Assembly: GCA_963700735.1 (NCBI GenBank)
Contig: CAVOYR010000009.1
Coordinates: forward strand, 177,240-241,239
DNA: 64,000 nucleotides
Direction of reading: 5' to 3'
Origin: Anderseniella sp963700735
GTDB taxonomy: Bacteria > Pseudomonadota > Alphaproteobacteria > Rhizobiales > Aestuariivirgaceae
The translations under genes and the position numbers were made by a program. The notes beneath the pieces are model-generated. The model saw only the letters and a list, made by a program, of their open reading frames with translations. It made no database searches and was not told the origin of the DNA. Of the stretch, positions 15,243-25,200 are shown piece after piece; the first letter of the stretch is position 1, and every line of letters starts with the position of its first letter.

Positions 15243-17069
15243 ATGTGCGGAATTATTGGCATCCTGGGAACTGAACCTGTTGCCATGCAACTGGTCGAGG
15301 CGCTGCGCCGGCTGGAGTATCGCGGCTACGATTCAGCCGGCATCGCCGTGCTGGAAGCCGGCGAGATCAGGCGTACCCGTGCCCCCGGCAAGCTCGACAA
15401 CCTGTATGCCAAGGTCGCCGGCAACGGCTGCAAGGCAACCACCGGCATCGGCCACACCCGCTGGGCCACGCATGGCGCGCCCAACGAGACCAACGCCCAC
15501 CCGCACCAGGCCGGCAACGTGGTCATCGTGCACAATGGCATCATCGAGAACTACCGCAGCCTGAAGGATGCACTGATCGCCGATGGCGTGAAGTTCGAGA
15601 CCGAAACCGATACCGAAGTCGTGGCACAGCTCATCAACAAGAAGCTGTCCGACGGCATGGCCCCGCGCGAGGCAGTCCGCACCACCTTGAAGCAGCTGCA
15701 GGGCGCGTTCTCGCTCGGCGTGCTGATCAAGGGTGAGCATGACTTGATGTTTGGTGCCCGGCAGGGTGCGCCGCTGGCCGTCGGTCATGGCGACGGCAAG
15801 ATGTTCCTCGGCTCGGATGCCGTTGCTCTGGCCCCGTTCACCAATCGCGTCAGCTACCTGGACGACGGCGACTGGGTAATCCTGTCACGCGCCGGGGCGC
15901 AGGTGTTTGATGCCAACGACAAGCCGGTCGAGCGCGCTATCAGTTTCTCGCAAGCCTCGACCATGCTGGTCGACAAGGGCAACCACCGCCACTTCATGGC
16001 CAAGGAGATCGAGGAACAGCCGGAAGTCATCGGCCACACGCTGGGTGAGTACATTGACTTTGCCACCAACTCGGTCCGCTTGCCCGACAACCTGCCTTTT
16101 GACTTCGCCAAGGTGTCATCGGTTACCATCACCGCCTGCGGCACGGCGTTCTATGCCGGGCTGACTGCCAAATACTGGTTCGAGAAGATTGCCCGGCTGC
16201 CGGTCGAGGTCGATATCGCGTCCGAATTCCGCTATCGCGAAGCGCCCCTCAACAGCAATGGCATCACCATCGTGATCTCCCAGTCGGGTGAGACGGCAGA
16301 CACGCTGGCAGCCGCCCGCTACAGCCTGTCCCAGGGCCAGAAGGTGATGGCCATCGTCAACGTGCCGGAATCCACCATCGCGCGGGAATGCTCGGCGGTC
16401 GTGCGCACCTACGCCGGCCCCGAAATCGGCGTTGCCTCCACCAAGGCATTCACCTGCCAGCTGACGGTGCTGGCCTGCCTCGCCATAGCAGCAGCCAAGG
16501 CGCGCGGCACCATCGACACCGTCGAGGAGCAGCGGCTGGTCAAGGCACTCGTCGGCCTGCCGCGCATCATGTCTTCGATGAAGCCGATGGAAGCCCACAT
16601 CGAGGAAGTGGCCCGCAAGATCGCCAGCGCCCGCGACGTGCTGTACCTCGGGCGTGGCATCAACTTCCCGATCGCCATGGAAGGCGCGCTGAAGCTCAAG
16701 GAGATTTCCTACATCCACGCCGAGGGTTATGCCGCCGGGGAACTGAAGCATGGCCCCATCGCGCTGATCGACGAGAACGTGCCGGTGGTGGTCATCGCCC
16801 CGCGAGACGAGCTGTTCGAGAAGACCATCTCCAACATGCAGGAAGTGGCAGCACGCGGCGGCCAGATCGTGCTGGTGACCGACGAGACGGGAGCCGCCGA
16901 ACATGCCGCCGATGCCTTCGAGGTGATCGCCGTGCCCGAGGCGGATCCGTTCATTTCGCCGATGATCTATGCGGTGCCGATGCAGCTTCTGGCCTACCAC
17001 GCAGCGGTGTTCATGGGCACCGACGTCGACCAGCCCCGAAACCTCGCAAAATCGGTTACCGTCGAATAA
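15243..17069 (+). CDS. glmS: Glutamine--fructose-6-phosphate aminotransferase (isomerizing)
   Basis: First step of the hexosamine pathway: glutamine plus fructose-6-P gives glucosamine-6-P. The 608-aa product has the N-terminal glutaminase nucleophile Cys2 (MCGIIGILG), then HTRWATHGAPNETNAHPH. Two SIS domains follow (about 285-600), with ITACGTAFYAGL, SQSGETADTLAA and STKAFTCQ. The C-terminus DQPRNLAKSVTVE is the conserved tail of the active site. It lies 5 nt after glmU. There is no glmS ribozyme in the tiny gap. Confidence 0.98.
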   Translation: MCGIIGILGTEPVAMQLVEALRRLEYRGYDSAGIAVLEAGEIRRTRAPGKLDNLYAKVAGNGCKATTGIGHTRWATHGAPNETNAHPHQAGNVVIVHNGIIENYRSLKDALIADGVKFETETDTEVVAQLINKKLSDGMAPREAVRTTLKQLQGAFSLGVLIKGEHDLMFGARQGAPLAVGHGDGKMFLGSDAVALAPFTNRVSYLDDGDWVILSRAGAQVFDANDKPVERAISFSQASTMLVDKGNHRHFMAKEIEEQPEVIGHTLGEYIDFATNSVRLPDNLPFDFAKVSSVTITACGTAFYAGLTAKYWFEKIARLPVEVDIASEFRYREAPLNSNGITIVISQSGETADTLAAARYSLSQGQKVMAIVNVPESTIARECSAVVRTYAGPEIGVASTKAFTCQLTVLACLAIAAAKARGTIDTVEEQRLVKALVGLPRIMSSMKPMEAHIEEVARKIASARDVLYLGRGINFPIAMEGALKLKEISYIHAEGYAAGELKHGPIALIDENVPVVVIAPRDELFEKTISNMQEVAARGGQIVLVTDETGAAEHAADAFEVIAVPEADPFISPMIYAVPMQLLAYHAAVFMGTDVDQPRNLAKSVTVE

Positions 17070-17138
17070 TTACGCATCCTGACGAAATTCGTTCAGTTTT
17101 TAGCTAATGTTTAACCATGCTCCGGCAATCTTGCGGGC

Positions 17139-18458
17139 ATGAAAATACAGTCAGTTGTCATTGCGTCTGTCAGTGCCGTGTTCCTTGCTACAAGTGTAGC
17201 TGTAACCGCCGTCGCAGCCGCTGAAACCAAGTCACCGGCCGCGCTCATGCAGCAGGCCTACACGCACCTCGTGTCCGGCAAGGCCGAACTGGCCGTTGCC
17301 GGATACTCAGACATCATCGACAACACTGCAACACCAGTCCACGACAGGGCGAGCGCTCTGTTGAACCGGGCACTGGCCTACCAGAAGCTGTCACGGCAGG
17401 ACAAGGCGCTGGAAGATTATACCGCCGCCATCCAGCTGGATTCACTCAACGCCAAAACCCGCGCGGCCGCCCTTTACAATCGGGGTCTGGCACATGCACG
17501 CCTGTCGCAGAACTTCGAAGCCGTCGAAGACTTCACCAACGCGTTGTACCTTGACCCGCATCTGGCAGAGGCCTTCTACAGCCGCGCCAACGTGCTGCGC
17601 GCAAGCGGCCAGTATGAGTATGCGCTGATGGACTACACGCGTGCCAACGAAGCCGGTTACCGCCATCCGCACCTGACCTGGTATGGCAGGGCACTGACCT
17701 ACATGGACTTGGGGCATCGTGATGAGGCAACGGCTGCCTTCCTCAAGGTTTATGGCCTGAAGCCTGATTTCAAGGAAGCGCGCGAACGGCTTTCAGATCT
17801 TGGCGTGGACGTGCCTGCCAACCCCGACAGCAACCAGATCAAGCTGGCCGTCATACCGGCGCAGAACCTGATGGCTGACGATCTGGTAACCGGTTCGACC
17901 AGCGCTGCCACCTTGCGCGTTGCCAAGTCCGTCCAGAAGGAGCCGGTGGCGCCGCCTGCGGCATTGCTGAGCGGGTTGAAGCCGGTGTCCATGCCGCTGT
18001 TCGATGTGGCCAGCAACACGCCAGCACCGGTCAACCCGTTGCCGGCCAAGCCTGAAGCCATTTCGGTGGCGGACGTCGGCCCCGTACCTTTGGCCCAGGT
18101 TGCAGCCGAACCGCCGGCTGTCCAGATCGAGCCGGTGAGCGCTCCTGCGCCGCAGCCGGTCAATCTTGCGACGGCACCAGCCGGGCAGGGCGTTGCCGAC
18201 AAGCTCGAGGGATGGACGGTGCAGCTGGTATCGCAGCGCGACGCCGAGAGTGCCTGGGACAACTGGAACCGCATCCAGGATCGCAACAGCCGCATCCTCA
18301 AGGGTGTCGAGGCTGCCGTGATCAAGGCTGACCTTGGTGACCAGGGCATCTACTACCGCTTGCGCGTGCACAAGCTCGACAGCAAGCAGGATGCCTCGGA
18401 CCTGTGCCGCAAGCTGAAGCGGGCCGGCACAAGCTGCTTCGTCGCGCGCGCCTCTTAA
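17139..18458 (+). CDS. Periplasmic TPR protein with C-terminal SPOR domain
   Basis: Likely envelope or cell-division-associated protein of 439 aa. A Sec signal peptide covers about residues 1-30 (cleavage near AAA-ET). Four to five tetratricopeptide-like repeats lie at about 32-225, for example ALLNRALAYQKLSRQDKALE and LYNRGLAHARLSQNFEAVED. A Pro/Ala-rich linker of about 110 residues follows. The last 80 residues (WTVQLVSQRDAESAWDNWNR to CRKLKRAGTSCFVARAS) are a SPOR domain, which binds denuded septal glycan. TPR-SPOR proteins are frequent in alphaproteobacteria; the partner of the TPR part is unknown. Confidence 0.87.
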   Translation: MKIQSVVIASVSAVFLATSVAVTAVAAAETKSPAALMQQAYTHLVSGKAELAVAGYSDIIDNTATPVHDRASALLNRALAYQKLSRQDKALEDYTAAIQLDSLNAKTRAAALYNRGLAHARLSQNFEAVEDFTNALYLDPHLAEAFYSRANVLRASGQYEYALMDYTRANEAGYRHPHLTWYGRALTYMDLGHRDEATAAFLKVYGLKPDFKEARERLSDLGVDVPANPDSNQIKLAVIPAQNLMADDLVTGSTSAATLRVAKSVQKEPVAPPAALLSGLKPVSMPLFDVASNTPAPVNPLPAKPEAISVADVGPVPLAQVAAEPPAVQIEPVSAPAPQPVNLATAPAGQGVADKLEGWTVQLVSQRDAESAWDNWNRIQDRNSRILKGVEAAVIKADLGDQGIYYRLRVHKLDSKQDASDLCRKLKRAGTSCFVARAS

Positions 18459-18820
18459 CTGCCCGATGTTGGCCGGCTGACCAGCCAGGCCGCCACAGCT
18501 GACAAGATCGCCCCCGTCATCCACACCGCGATGGCGGGGGCATCCGTTCCAAGCGCCAGCCAGGCAAGGCTAGCAGCCATCATCAGCACGGCAGTCACCT
18601 TCGCCGGCAACGGGATGGAGCGATCGCGCTGCCAGTCGCGGATGTAGGGGCCGAGCAGGTGGTGCTCCACCAGCCAGTCATGAAACGCCGGCGATGAACG
18701 TGCAAAACACGCCGCTGCAAGCAGGAGGAAGGGCGTGGTGGGTAAAAGCGGCAGGAAGATGCCGACAACACCCAGTGCCACGAACAGGCCGCCAGTTGCC
18801 TTGAGTGCAAGGTTTATCAT
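18455..18820 (-). CDS. YbaN/DUF454 family inner-membrane protein
   Basis: 121 aa with the DUF454 signature GVVGIFLPLLPTTPFLLLAA near the N-terminus and ACFARSSPAFHDWL after it. Three to four membrane helices are predicted. Function is unknown; relatives often lie near heme or iron genes. It is convergent with the SPOR protein gene and overlaps its last 4 nt. Confidence 0.88.
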   Translation of the reverse strand: MINLALKATGGLFVALGVVGIFLPLLPTTPFLLLAAACFARSSPAFHDWLVEHHLLGPYIRDWQRDRSIPLPAKVTAVLMMAASLAWLALGTDAPAIAVWMTGAILSAVAAWLVSRPTSGS

Positions 18821-18984
18821 ACGGGACCGGTCAATCGGGGTGGACCATGCGGGGCCCTCGGGCCCTGATCATTCGATTGTGTTGTAGCAGTCAAACCGGG
18901 GCCGTGCTATGGCAGAGACCAGCCGGTGCGCACGCGTCATCCGGTATCCGTTCCAACTGACATTCCCGGACTTTTCGAAATCTG

Positions 18985-19746
18985 ATGCTTGGCCGCCTGC
19001 GCACCTATTTCCTGACCGGCATCATTGTCGCCGCGCCCATCGCCATCACCATCTGGCTGGTGTGGTGGTTCGTGTCGCTGATCGACGGCTGGATCAAGCC
19101 ATTCATCCCGAGCGTGTACAACCCGGACAACTACCTGCCGTTTCCGGTGCCTGGTGTGGGCCTCGTTGTGGCACTTTTTGTCATCACCGTCATCGGTGCA
19201 CTGGCTGCCAACCTGGTGGGCAAGACGCTGATCAATTTCGGCGAACGCACGCTGGATCGCATGCCCGTAGTGCGCTCGGTATACAAGGGCGTGAAACAGA
19301 TCTTCGAGACTGCCTTGTCGTCGGGCACCGGCAACTTCAGTTCGGTCGGTATCCTCGGCTATCCGCGCCCCGGCGTGAACGTCATCATATTCATCGCGCG
19401 TGAACTTGATTCCGGCGAGATCGGCATGGCACCGGGCAAGCGGTTCTATTCAGGCTTCATGCCCACAACGCCCAACCCCACATCCGGTTTCCTGTTCTTT
19501 GTTGAAACCAGTGAAGTGACGATCCTGGACATTACGGTGGAAGAAGCTGCCAAGCTGGTCATTTCTGCCGGGCTGGTCACGCCGCAGCAACTGCGCGAGG
19601 CAGACGTCTCGGTCGCGCGCGAGGACGACGTTGTATCAATCCTGACCAGCCGCGACACCACGCTTGAACGGCAGGATAGGCCGAAACCTTCAGCCACCAA
19701 CGTGAAGAAGGTCCCGGCCTCACGCGCCCGCAAACGCAAGGGCTGA
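18985..19746 (+). CDS. DUF502 family membrane protein
   Basis: 253 aa. Two N-terminal membrane helices (about 5-35 and 55-80) include TYFLTGIIVAAPIAITIWLV, the characteristic DUF502 opening, followed by the conserved P.VRSVYKGVKQIFETAL. A soluble C-terminal part ends in a Lys/Arg-rich tail (SRARKRKG). Function is unknown, but the gene is commonly found beside recG in alphaproteobacteria, as here (convergent, 4 nt apart). Confidence 0.88.
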   Translation: MLGRLRTYFLTGIIVAAPIAITIWLVWWFVSLIDGWIKPFIPSVYNPDNYLPFPVPGVGLVVALFVITVIGALAANLVGKTLINFGERTLDRMPVVRSVYKGVKQIFETALSSGTGNFSSVGILGYPRPGVNVIIFIARELDSGEIGMAPGKRFYSGFMPTTPNPTSGFLFFVETSEVTILDITVEEAAKLVISAGLVTPQQLREADVSVAREDDVVSILTSRDTTLERQDRPKPSATNVKKVPASRARKRKG

Positions 19747-19750
19747 CCGG

Positions 19751-21877
19751 TCAGCCGGCAGACAGCAGCCGGATCGCATCATCGCGTTCAAACAGGTAGA
19801 GCAGGGTGCGCAAGGCTTCGCCTCGTTGGGTCTTCAGACCTGCATCGGTTTCCAGCATCAGCCGTGCATCGTCACGAGCCACCTGCAGCAGGTCGGCATG
19901 GTCGGCCAGGCTGGCCAGCCGGAACCACGCCATACCGGATTGCCGCGTGCCCAGCACCTCGCCGGACCCGCGCAGCCGCAGGTCTTCCTCGGCAATCACG
20001 AATCCGTCTTCCGTCTCGCGCATTATCTTCAGCCGGGCAGCAGCGGTTTCGCCGGGCACGCCGTCATACAGCAGCAGGCAGCTGGACGCCCCGCTGCCTC
20101 GGCCCACGCGACCGCGCAGCTGGTGCAACTGTGCAAGGCCGAAGCGTTCGGCATTCTCGATGATCATGATGGTGGCCTCGGGCACATCGACGCCCACCTC
20201 GATCACCGTAGTCGCCACCAGCACCGATAGGGCGCCTGCCTTGAAGGCGGCCATCACGGCATCCTTCTCCGCCGGTTTCATGCGGCCATGCACCAGTCCG
20301 ACGTTGTTGCCGAACACCTGCTGCAAGGCATTGTAGCGCGCCTCGGCGGCGGTCGAGTTGACCAGGTCGCTCTCCTCGACCAGCGGGCACACCCAGTAGG
20401 CCCGCTTGCCGGCCTGCACCGCGCGCGCCAGGCCGCTGACCACCTCCTCAAGCCGGTCAAGCGGCATGACGCGGGTCTCAACCGGCTGGCGCCCGGCAGG
20501 CTTGCCTACAAGCCGGCTCACGTCCATGTCGCCATAGGCCGTCAGCGCCAGGGTGCGCGGTATCGGCGTTGCGGTCATCACCAGCAGGTCACTCGCGCGC
20601 CCGGCCTTGGATTGAAGCGCCAGCCTCTGGTGGACGCCAAAGCGGTGCTGCTCATCGATGATGACAAGGCCAAGGTCGCTGAACTCGACGCCTTCCTGGA
20701 ACAGGGCATGGGTGCCGATCAATATGTCCGTCGCGCCACTGGCCAGGTTCGCCAGCTTCTCCTCGCGCACGGATCCCTTGTCGCGGCCCGTCAGCACGTC
20801 TGCGGTCAGTCCGGCCGCCTTGGCCAGCGGCGCGATGGTGGCAATGTGCTGGCGCGCCAGGATATCGGTCGGCACCATCAGCGCAGACTGTGTACCGGCT
20901 TCGGCTGCAGCGGCCATGGCGAGCAACCCCACAACCGTCTTGCCCGAACCGACATCACCCTGCAGCAGGCGCAACATGCGCGCCGGTGCCGCCATGTCTG
21001 CGGTTATTTCAGCCACGGCTTCAAGCTGGGCAAGCGTCAGCGAGAACGGCAGGGCGTTGATGATCGCATCCTGCCGGGTGCGGTTGCCCTTCAGCGAGCG
21101 GCCGGCGGCACGCTTCATGTGCCTGCGCACAAGTGCCAGTGCCAGCTGGTTGGCCAGCAACTCGTCATAGGCGAGGCGGCGGCGGGCAGGATTGGCGGGG
21201 TCGAGAACACTTGCAGTTTCGGGCACATGCAATTGCTGCAAGGCATGATGAAACGGCGGCAACCCTTCGCGGGCCAGCCAGTGCCGGTCCTGCCATTCCT
21301 CGAGCCTTGGCACATCGTCCATTGCTTCGCGGATGGCCTTTCCGAGCATCTTGCCGGATATGCCTGCAGTCAGCGGGTAGACCGGTTCCAGCAGCGGCAT
21401 TTCGGCAAACTGCTGTGAAGTGAGGACGTGGTCCGGATGCACAATCTGTGGCGCGCCGCCATACCACTCGATCTTGCCGGAGATGTAGCGGGTCTCACCC
21501 TCCGGCAGCAGCTTTTCCAGGTACGGTCCGTGGGAATGAAAGAACACCAGCGGGAGGTTGCCGGTGTCGTCGAATACATCCACCCGGTAAGGCACCCGGC
21601 GGTTGTGACGCGGTGGCGGGCGATGCTGGCCTATGGTCGCCTCGATGGTCACGATGCCTTCCTGCGGCAGCGCGGATATTGTCGGCCGGTTGCGCCTGTC
21701 AATCACGCCTGACGGCAAATGAAACAGCAGGTCCACCAGCCGGGCCGGCATCTGGCTGGCGTTCGGGTCAGCCGACTGTGTGCGCACCAGCGGCGACAGC
21801 AACTTCTCGACCTTGGCGCCGATCCCTTTCAAACGGCTGGCCGCAGAGAAGTAGGTGTTGAGAATTTCCGGTCGCAT
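19751..21877 (-). CDS. recG: ATP-dependent DNA helicase RecG
   Basis: Remodels stalled replication forks and branched recombination intermediates. About 708 aa from the start at 21877 (MRPEILNTYFSAASRLKGIG), which fits relatives better than the ATG five codons upstream. An N-terminal wedge/OB domain is followed by the helicase core with Walker A LLQGDVGSGKTVVG (about 310), DEQH box IIDEQHRFGVHQR, motif III TATPIPRTL and motif VI QLRGRVGRGSG. The C-terminal TRG region has DLRLRGSGEVLGTRQSG. It is divergent from sdhE. Confidence 0.97.
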   Translation of the reverse strand: MRPEILNTYFSAASRLKGIGAKVEKLLSPLVRTQSADPNASQMPARLVDLLFHLPSGVIDRRNRPTISALPQEGIVTIEATIGQHRPPPRHNRRVPYRVDVFDDTGNLPLVFFHSHGPYLEKLLPEGETRYISGKIEWYGGAPQIVHPDHVLTSQQFAEMPLLEPVYPLTAGISGKMLGKAIREAMDDVPRLEEWQDRHWLAREGLPPFHHALQQLHVPETASVLDPANPARRRLAYDELLANQLALALVRRHMKRAAGRSLKGNRTRQDAIINALPFSLTLAQLEAVAEITADMAAPARMLRLLQGDVGSGKTVVGLLAMAAAAEAGTQSALMVPTDILARQHIATIAPLAKAAGLTADVLTGRDKGSVREEKLANLASGATDILIGTHALFQEGVEFSDLGLVIIDEQHRFGVHQRLALQSKAGRASDLLVMTATPIPRTLALTAYGDMDVSRLVGKPAGRQPVETRVMPLDRLEEVVSGLARAVQAGKRAYWVCPLVEESDLVNSTAAEARYNALQQVFGNNVGLVHGRMKPAEKDAVMAAFKAGALSVLVATTVIEVGVDVPEATIMIIENAERFGLAQLHQLRGRVGRGSGASSCLLLYDGVPGETAAARLKIMRETEDGFVIAEEDLRLRGSGEVLGTRQSGMAWFRLASLADHADLLQVARDDARLMLETDAGLKTQRGEALRTLLYLFERDDAIRLLSAG

Positions 21878-22017
21878 CAGCCTGTCCGGCACTTTCCGTG
21901 TTGGCGAAATCGGCCTGGTTTACCGCCAGCCCGGTTGCGTTTCGCGTATGGTTCTTTCATAAACCGGCAGTTGGTGCGAGTTCAAACGGGCTGACGCGCA
22001 ACTTCAACGGAAATCAC

Positions 22018-22299
22018 GTGACGCAAACCCTCGACTCCCGGCGCAAACGCATCATCTGGCGCGCGACCCATCGCGGCATTCGCGAGATGGACTATGTCGT
22101 CGGCACGTTCGTCCGGGCCCACGTTGGCGAGGCATCCGAGGCAGAGCTCACCGAGCTTGAACGGATCATTGAATTGCCCGACCAGGACCTGATGGCGTGG
22201 ATGACGGGGGCCAGGTCCGTGCCAGCCGACGTCGATTCACCGCTACTGCAGCAAATGCTCGCAACCCGTTTTGATGAAACATTTTTTGGAAATCCCTGA
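22018..22299 (+). CDS. sdhE: FAD assembly factor SdhE (succinate dehydrogenase assembly factor 2)
   Basis: Helps attach FAD covalently to succinate dehydrogenase flavoprotein. From the GTG at 22018 the product is 93 aa, the usual size, opening TQTLDSRRKRIIWRATHRG. The key R-G-x-x-E motif is RGIRE at residues 19-23, with the following MDYVVGTFV typical. The frame is open further upstream to 21898, but that part has no family likeness. The stop codon is followed immediately by the GTG start of mfd. Confidence 0.92.
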   Translation: MTQTLDSRRKRIIWRATHRGIREMDYVVGTFVRAHVGEASEAELTELERIIELPDQDLMAWMTGARSVPADVDSPLLQQMLATRFDETFFGNP

Positions 22300-25200
22300 G
22301 TGACGCCTGACGACCTGAAGAAAGCCCTGGCACAGCCGGGCAAGACCATCGTGTCCGGCGCGCCCGAGGGGCTGGACGGCATGATTGCCGGTGATCTCGC
22401 GCGCGCAGCGGGTGACCGCCTGCTGCTGCACGTGGCGCGCGATGACCAGCGCGCAGCCATGCTGGCTGAAGCAATTTCATTCTTTCACCCTGAAGTGGAG
22501 ATCATCCCGTTCCCGGCGTGGGACTGCCTGCCATATGACCGGGTGTCGCCGGCGGCGGAGATATTGTCTCGGCGGCTGAGTGCACTCACGCGGCTGGCAA
22601 ACGGTGATTTCAAGCGGCCTTGCCTGGTGCTGGCAACGGCCAATGCCGTCCTCCAGCGGGTTCCGCCACGCAGCGTCATCCGCAAGGCCAGCTTTACCGC
22701 AGCACCCGGCAGCCGGGTCGATACGGCCGAGTTGCAGGATTACCTGGTCAAGAACGGGTTTTCGCGCACCGGCACGGTTGTCGATCCTGGCGACTACGCT
22801 ATCCGTGGCGGCATCATCGACATATTCCCGCCGGGCAGCGAGCAGCCCGTGCGGCTGGATTTCTTCGGCGACACGCTGGAATCGTTGCGCAGTTTCGATC
22901 CGCAGTCACAGCGCACCACGGCCCAGCTGAAGGGTTTGAAGCTGGACGCCGCCAGCGAGGTTCTGCTGACGCCGGACACCATCTCCACGTTCCGCACCGG
23001 TTACACCGCAGCGTTTTCCGGGTCGGGCATGAACGATGCCGTATACGAGGCGGTGTCTGCCAGCCGGCGCTACCAGGGCATGGAGCACTGGTTGCCGCTG
23101 TTCTACGACAAGCTTGAAACCATCCTCGACTATGCCGGTGATTGCGTGGTGTCGCTCGACCACCTGGCGGACGAGTTGATGGAAGCGCGCAAGACGCAGA
23201 TTTCCGAGTATTACGACGCACGGCTGGAAGCGCTCAACAAGGATACGTTTGGCGCGCCGGTGTACAAGCCGTTGCCGCCCAACCGGATGTACCTGGCCGG
23301 TGACGAGTGGGCGGATGCCATGGCCGGGCGTCCGGTCGTGTCACTGACCCCATTCGAGGCACCGGAAGGCGGCCAGATGCGGGTCATCGCGGCCGGCGGA
23401 CGACAGGGACGCAGTTTTGCCGTTGAGCGGGCCGAGGCAGGCCGCAATGTATACGAGGCGGTTGTGGGCCATGTGCGCGCGCTGCAGAAGGCACGCAAGC
23501 GTGTCGTGCTGGCAGCGTGGAGCGAAGGCTCGCGCGACCGCTTGCAAGGCATCCTCAAGGACCACGAACTGGGTCTGGTTGTTATCGCCAAGGACGGCCC
23601 AGAGGCGCTCAAGCGGTCACGCGACATGGTGTCCGTGGTCATCCTGGGGCTGGAGAACGGCTTCGAGACTGACGATCTTGCCGTCATCGCTGAACAGGAT
23701 ATCCTGGGCGACCGGCTGGTGCGGCGCTCACGGCGCCAGCGCAAGGCCAGCGACTTCATCTCGGAACTCGCCTCGCTGTCACCCGGCGACCTGGTGGTCC
23801 ACGCCGATCACGGTATCGGCCGGTTCGAGGGGCTGAAGGTGGTGGAGGTGCAGGGCGCGCCGCATGACTGCCTGCACCTGAGCTACCATGGCGGGGACCG
23901 GCTGTTCCTGCCGGTCGAGAACATCGACCTGTTGTCCCGGTTCGGTTCAGAAGACGCAGGCGTCAACCTGGACAAGCTGGGTGGCGTTGCCTGGCAGGCC
24001 CGCAAGGCGCGCCTCAAGGAGCGGGTCCGCGAGATCGCCAACCAGCTGATCAAGACCGCCGCCCAGCGTGAGCTGCGCGAGGCGGACGTGATCACCTTGC
24101 CGGACGGCATCTACGACGAGTTCGCCTCGCGATTCCCCTACGAGGAAACCGAAGACCAGCTGACCGCCATCGACGCGGTGCTGGGTGACCTCGCACGCGG
24201 CCGCCCCATGGACCGGCTGATCTGCGGCGATGTGGGCTTCGGCAAGACCGAGGTCGCGTTGCGCTCGGCGTTTGTCACCGTGATGGCGGGCAAGCAGGTG
24301 GCCGTGGTGGTGCCGACGACACTGTTGGCTCGCCAGCACTTCGCCACGTTCTCAGCCCGCTTCAAGGGTTTGCCGGTGCGCATCGAGCAGGCATCCCGGC
24401 TGGTCAGCCGCAAGGACATCAACGAGGCCAAGAAGGGCCTCGAGAGCGGCGACGTGGACATCATCATCGGCACCCATGCGCTGCTGGCCAACGATGTGAA
24501 GTTCCGCGACCTGGGCCTTCTGGTGATCGACGAGGAGCAGCACTTCGGCGTCAAGCACAAGGAAAAGCTGAAGGAACTGCGCGCCAACGTGCACGTGCTG
24601 ACGCTCACTGCCACGCCCATTCCGCGCACGCTGCAACTGGCGCTGTCGGGCGTGCGCGAGCTGTCGCTGATCACCACGCCGCCGCTCGACCGGCTGGCGG
24701 TGCGAACCTACATCTCGCCGTTCGATCCCGTGATCATCCGCGAAACGCTGCTGCGTGAGCTGTACCGCGGCGGGCAGAGCTTCTACGTGGTGCCGCGCAT
24801 CTCGGACCTGGACGAGATCGCCTCATTCCTGCGCGAGCAGGTGCCGGAAGTGAAGGTTGCCATTGCCCACGGACGCATGGCACCGACCGAACTCGACGAC
24901 ATCATGAACGGTTTCTATGACCGCCAGTACGATGTGCTGCTGGCCACCACCATCATCGAGTCCGGTCTGGACATTCCCACCGCCAACACGCTGATCGTGC
25001 ACCGGGCCGACATGTTCGGGCTGGCCCAGCTCTACCAGATCCGCGGCCGGGTAGGGCGCTCCAAGCAGCGCGCCTATGCGCTGTTCTCGGTGCCGGCCAA
25101 CAAGCCGATGACGGCTCAGGCGGAAAAGCGTCTCAAGGTACTGCAGTCGCTCGATTCACTCGGCGCCGGCTTCAACCTGGCCAGTCACGACCTGGACATT

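Noticed and set aside
16116..17000. Minus-strand open frame (294 codons) inside glmS
   Set aside because: Shadow of a high-GC gene; composition is low-complexity and no family is recognisable.
20288..21418. Plus-strand open frame (376 codons) opposite recG
   Set aside because: recG is certain on the other strand; the shadow has no domain or ribosome binding site.
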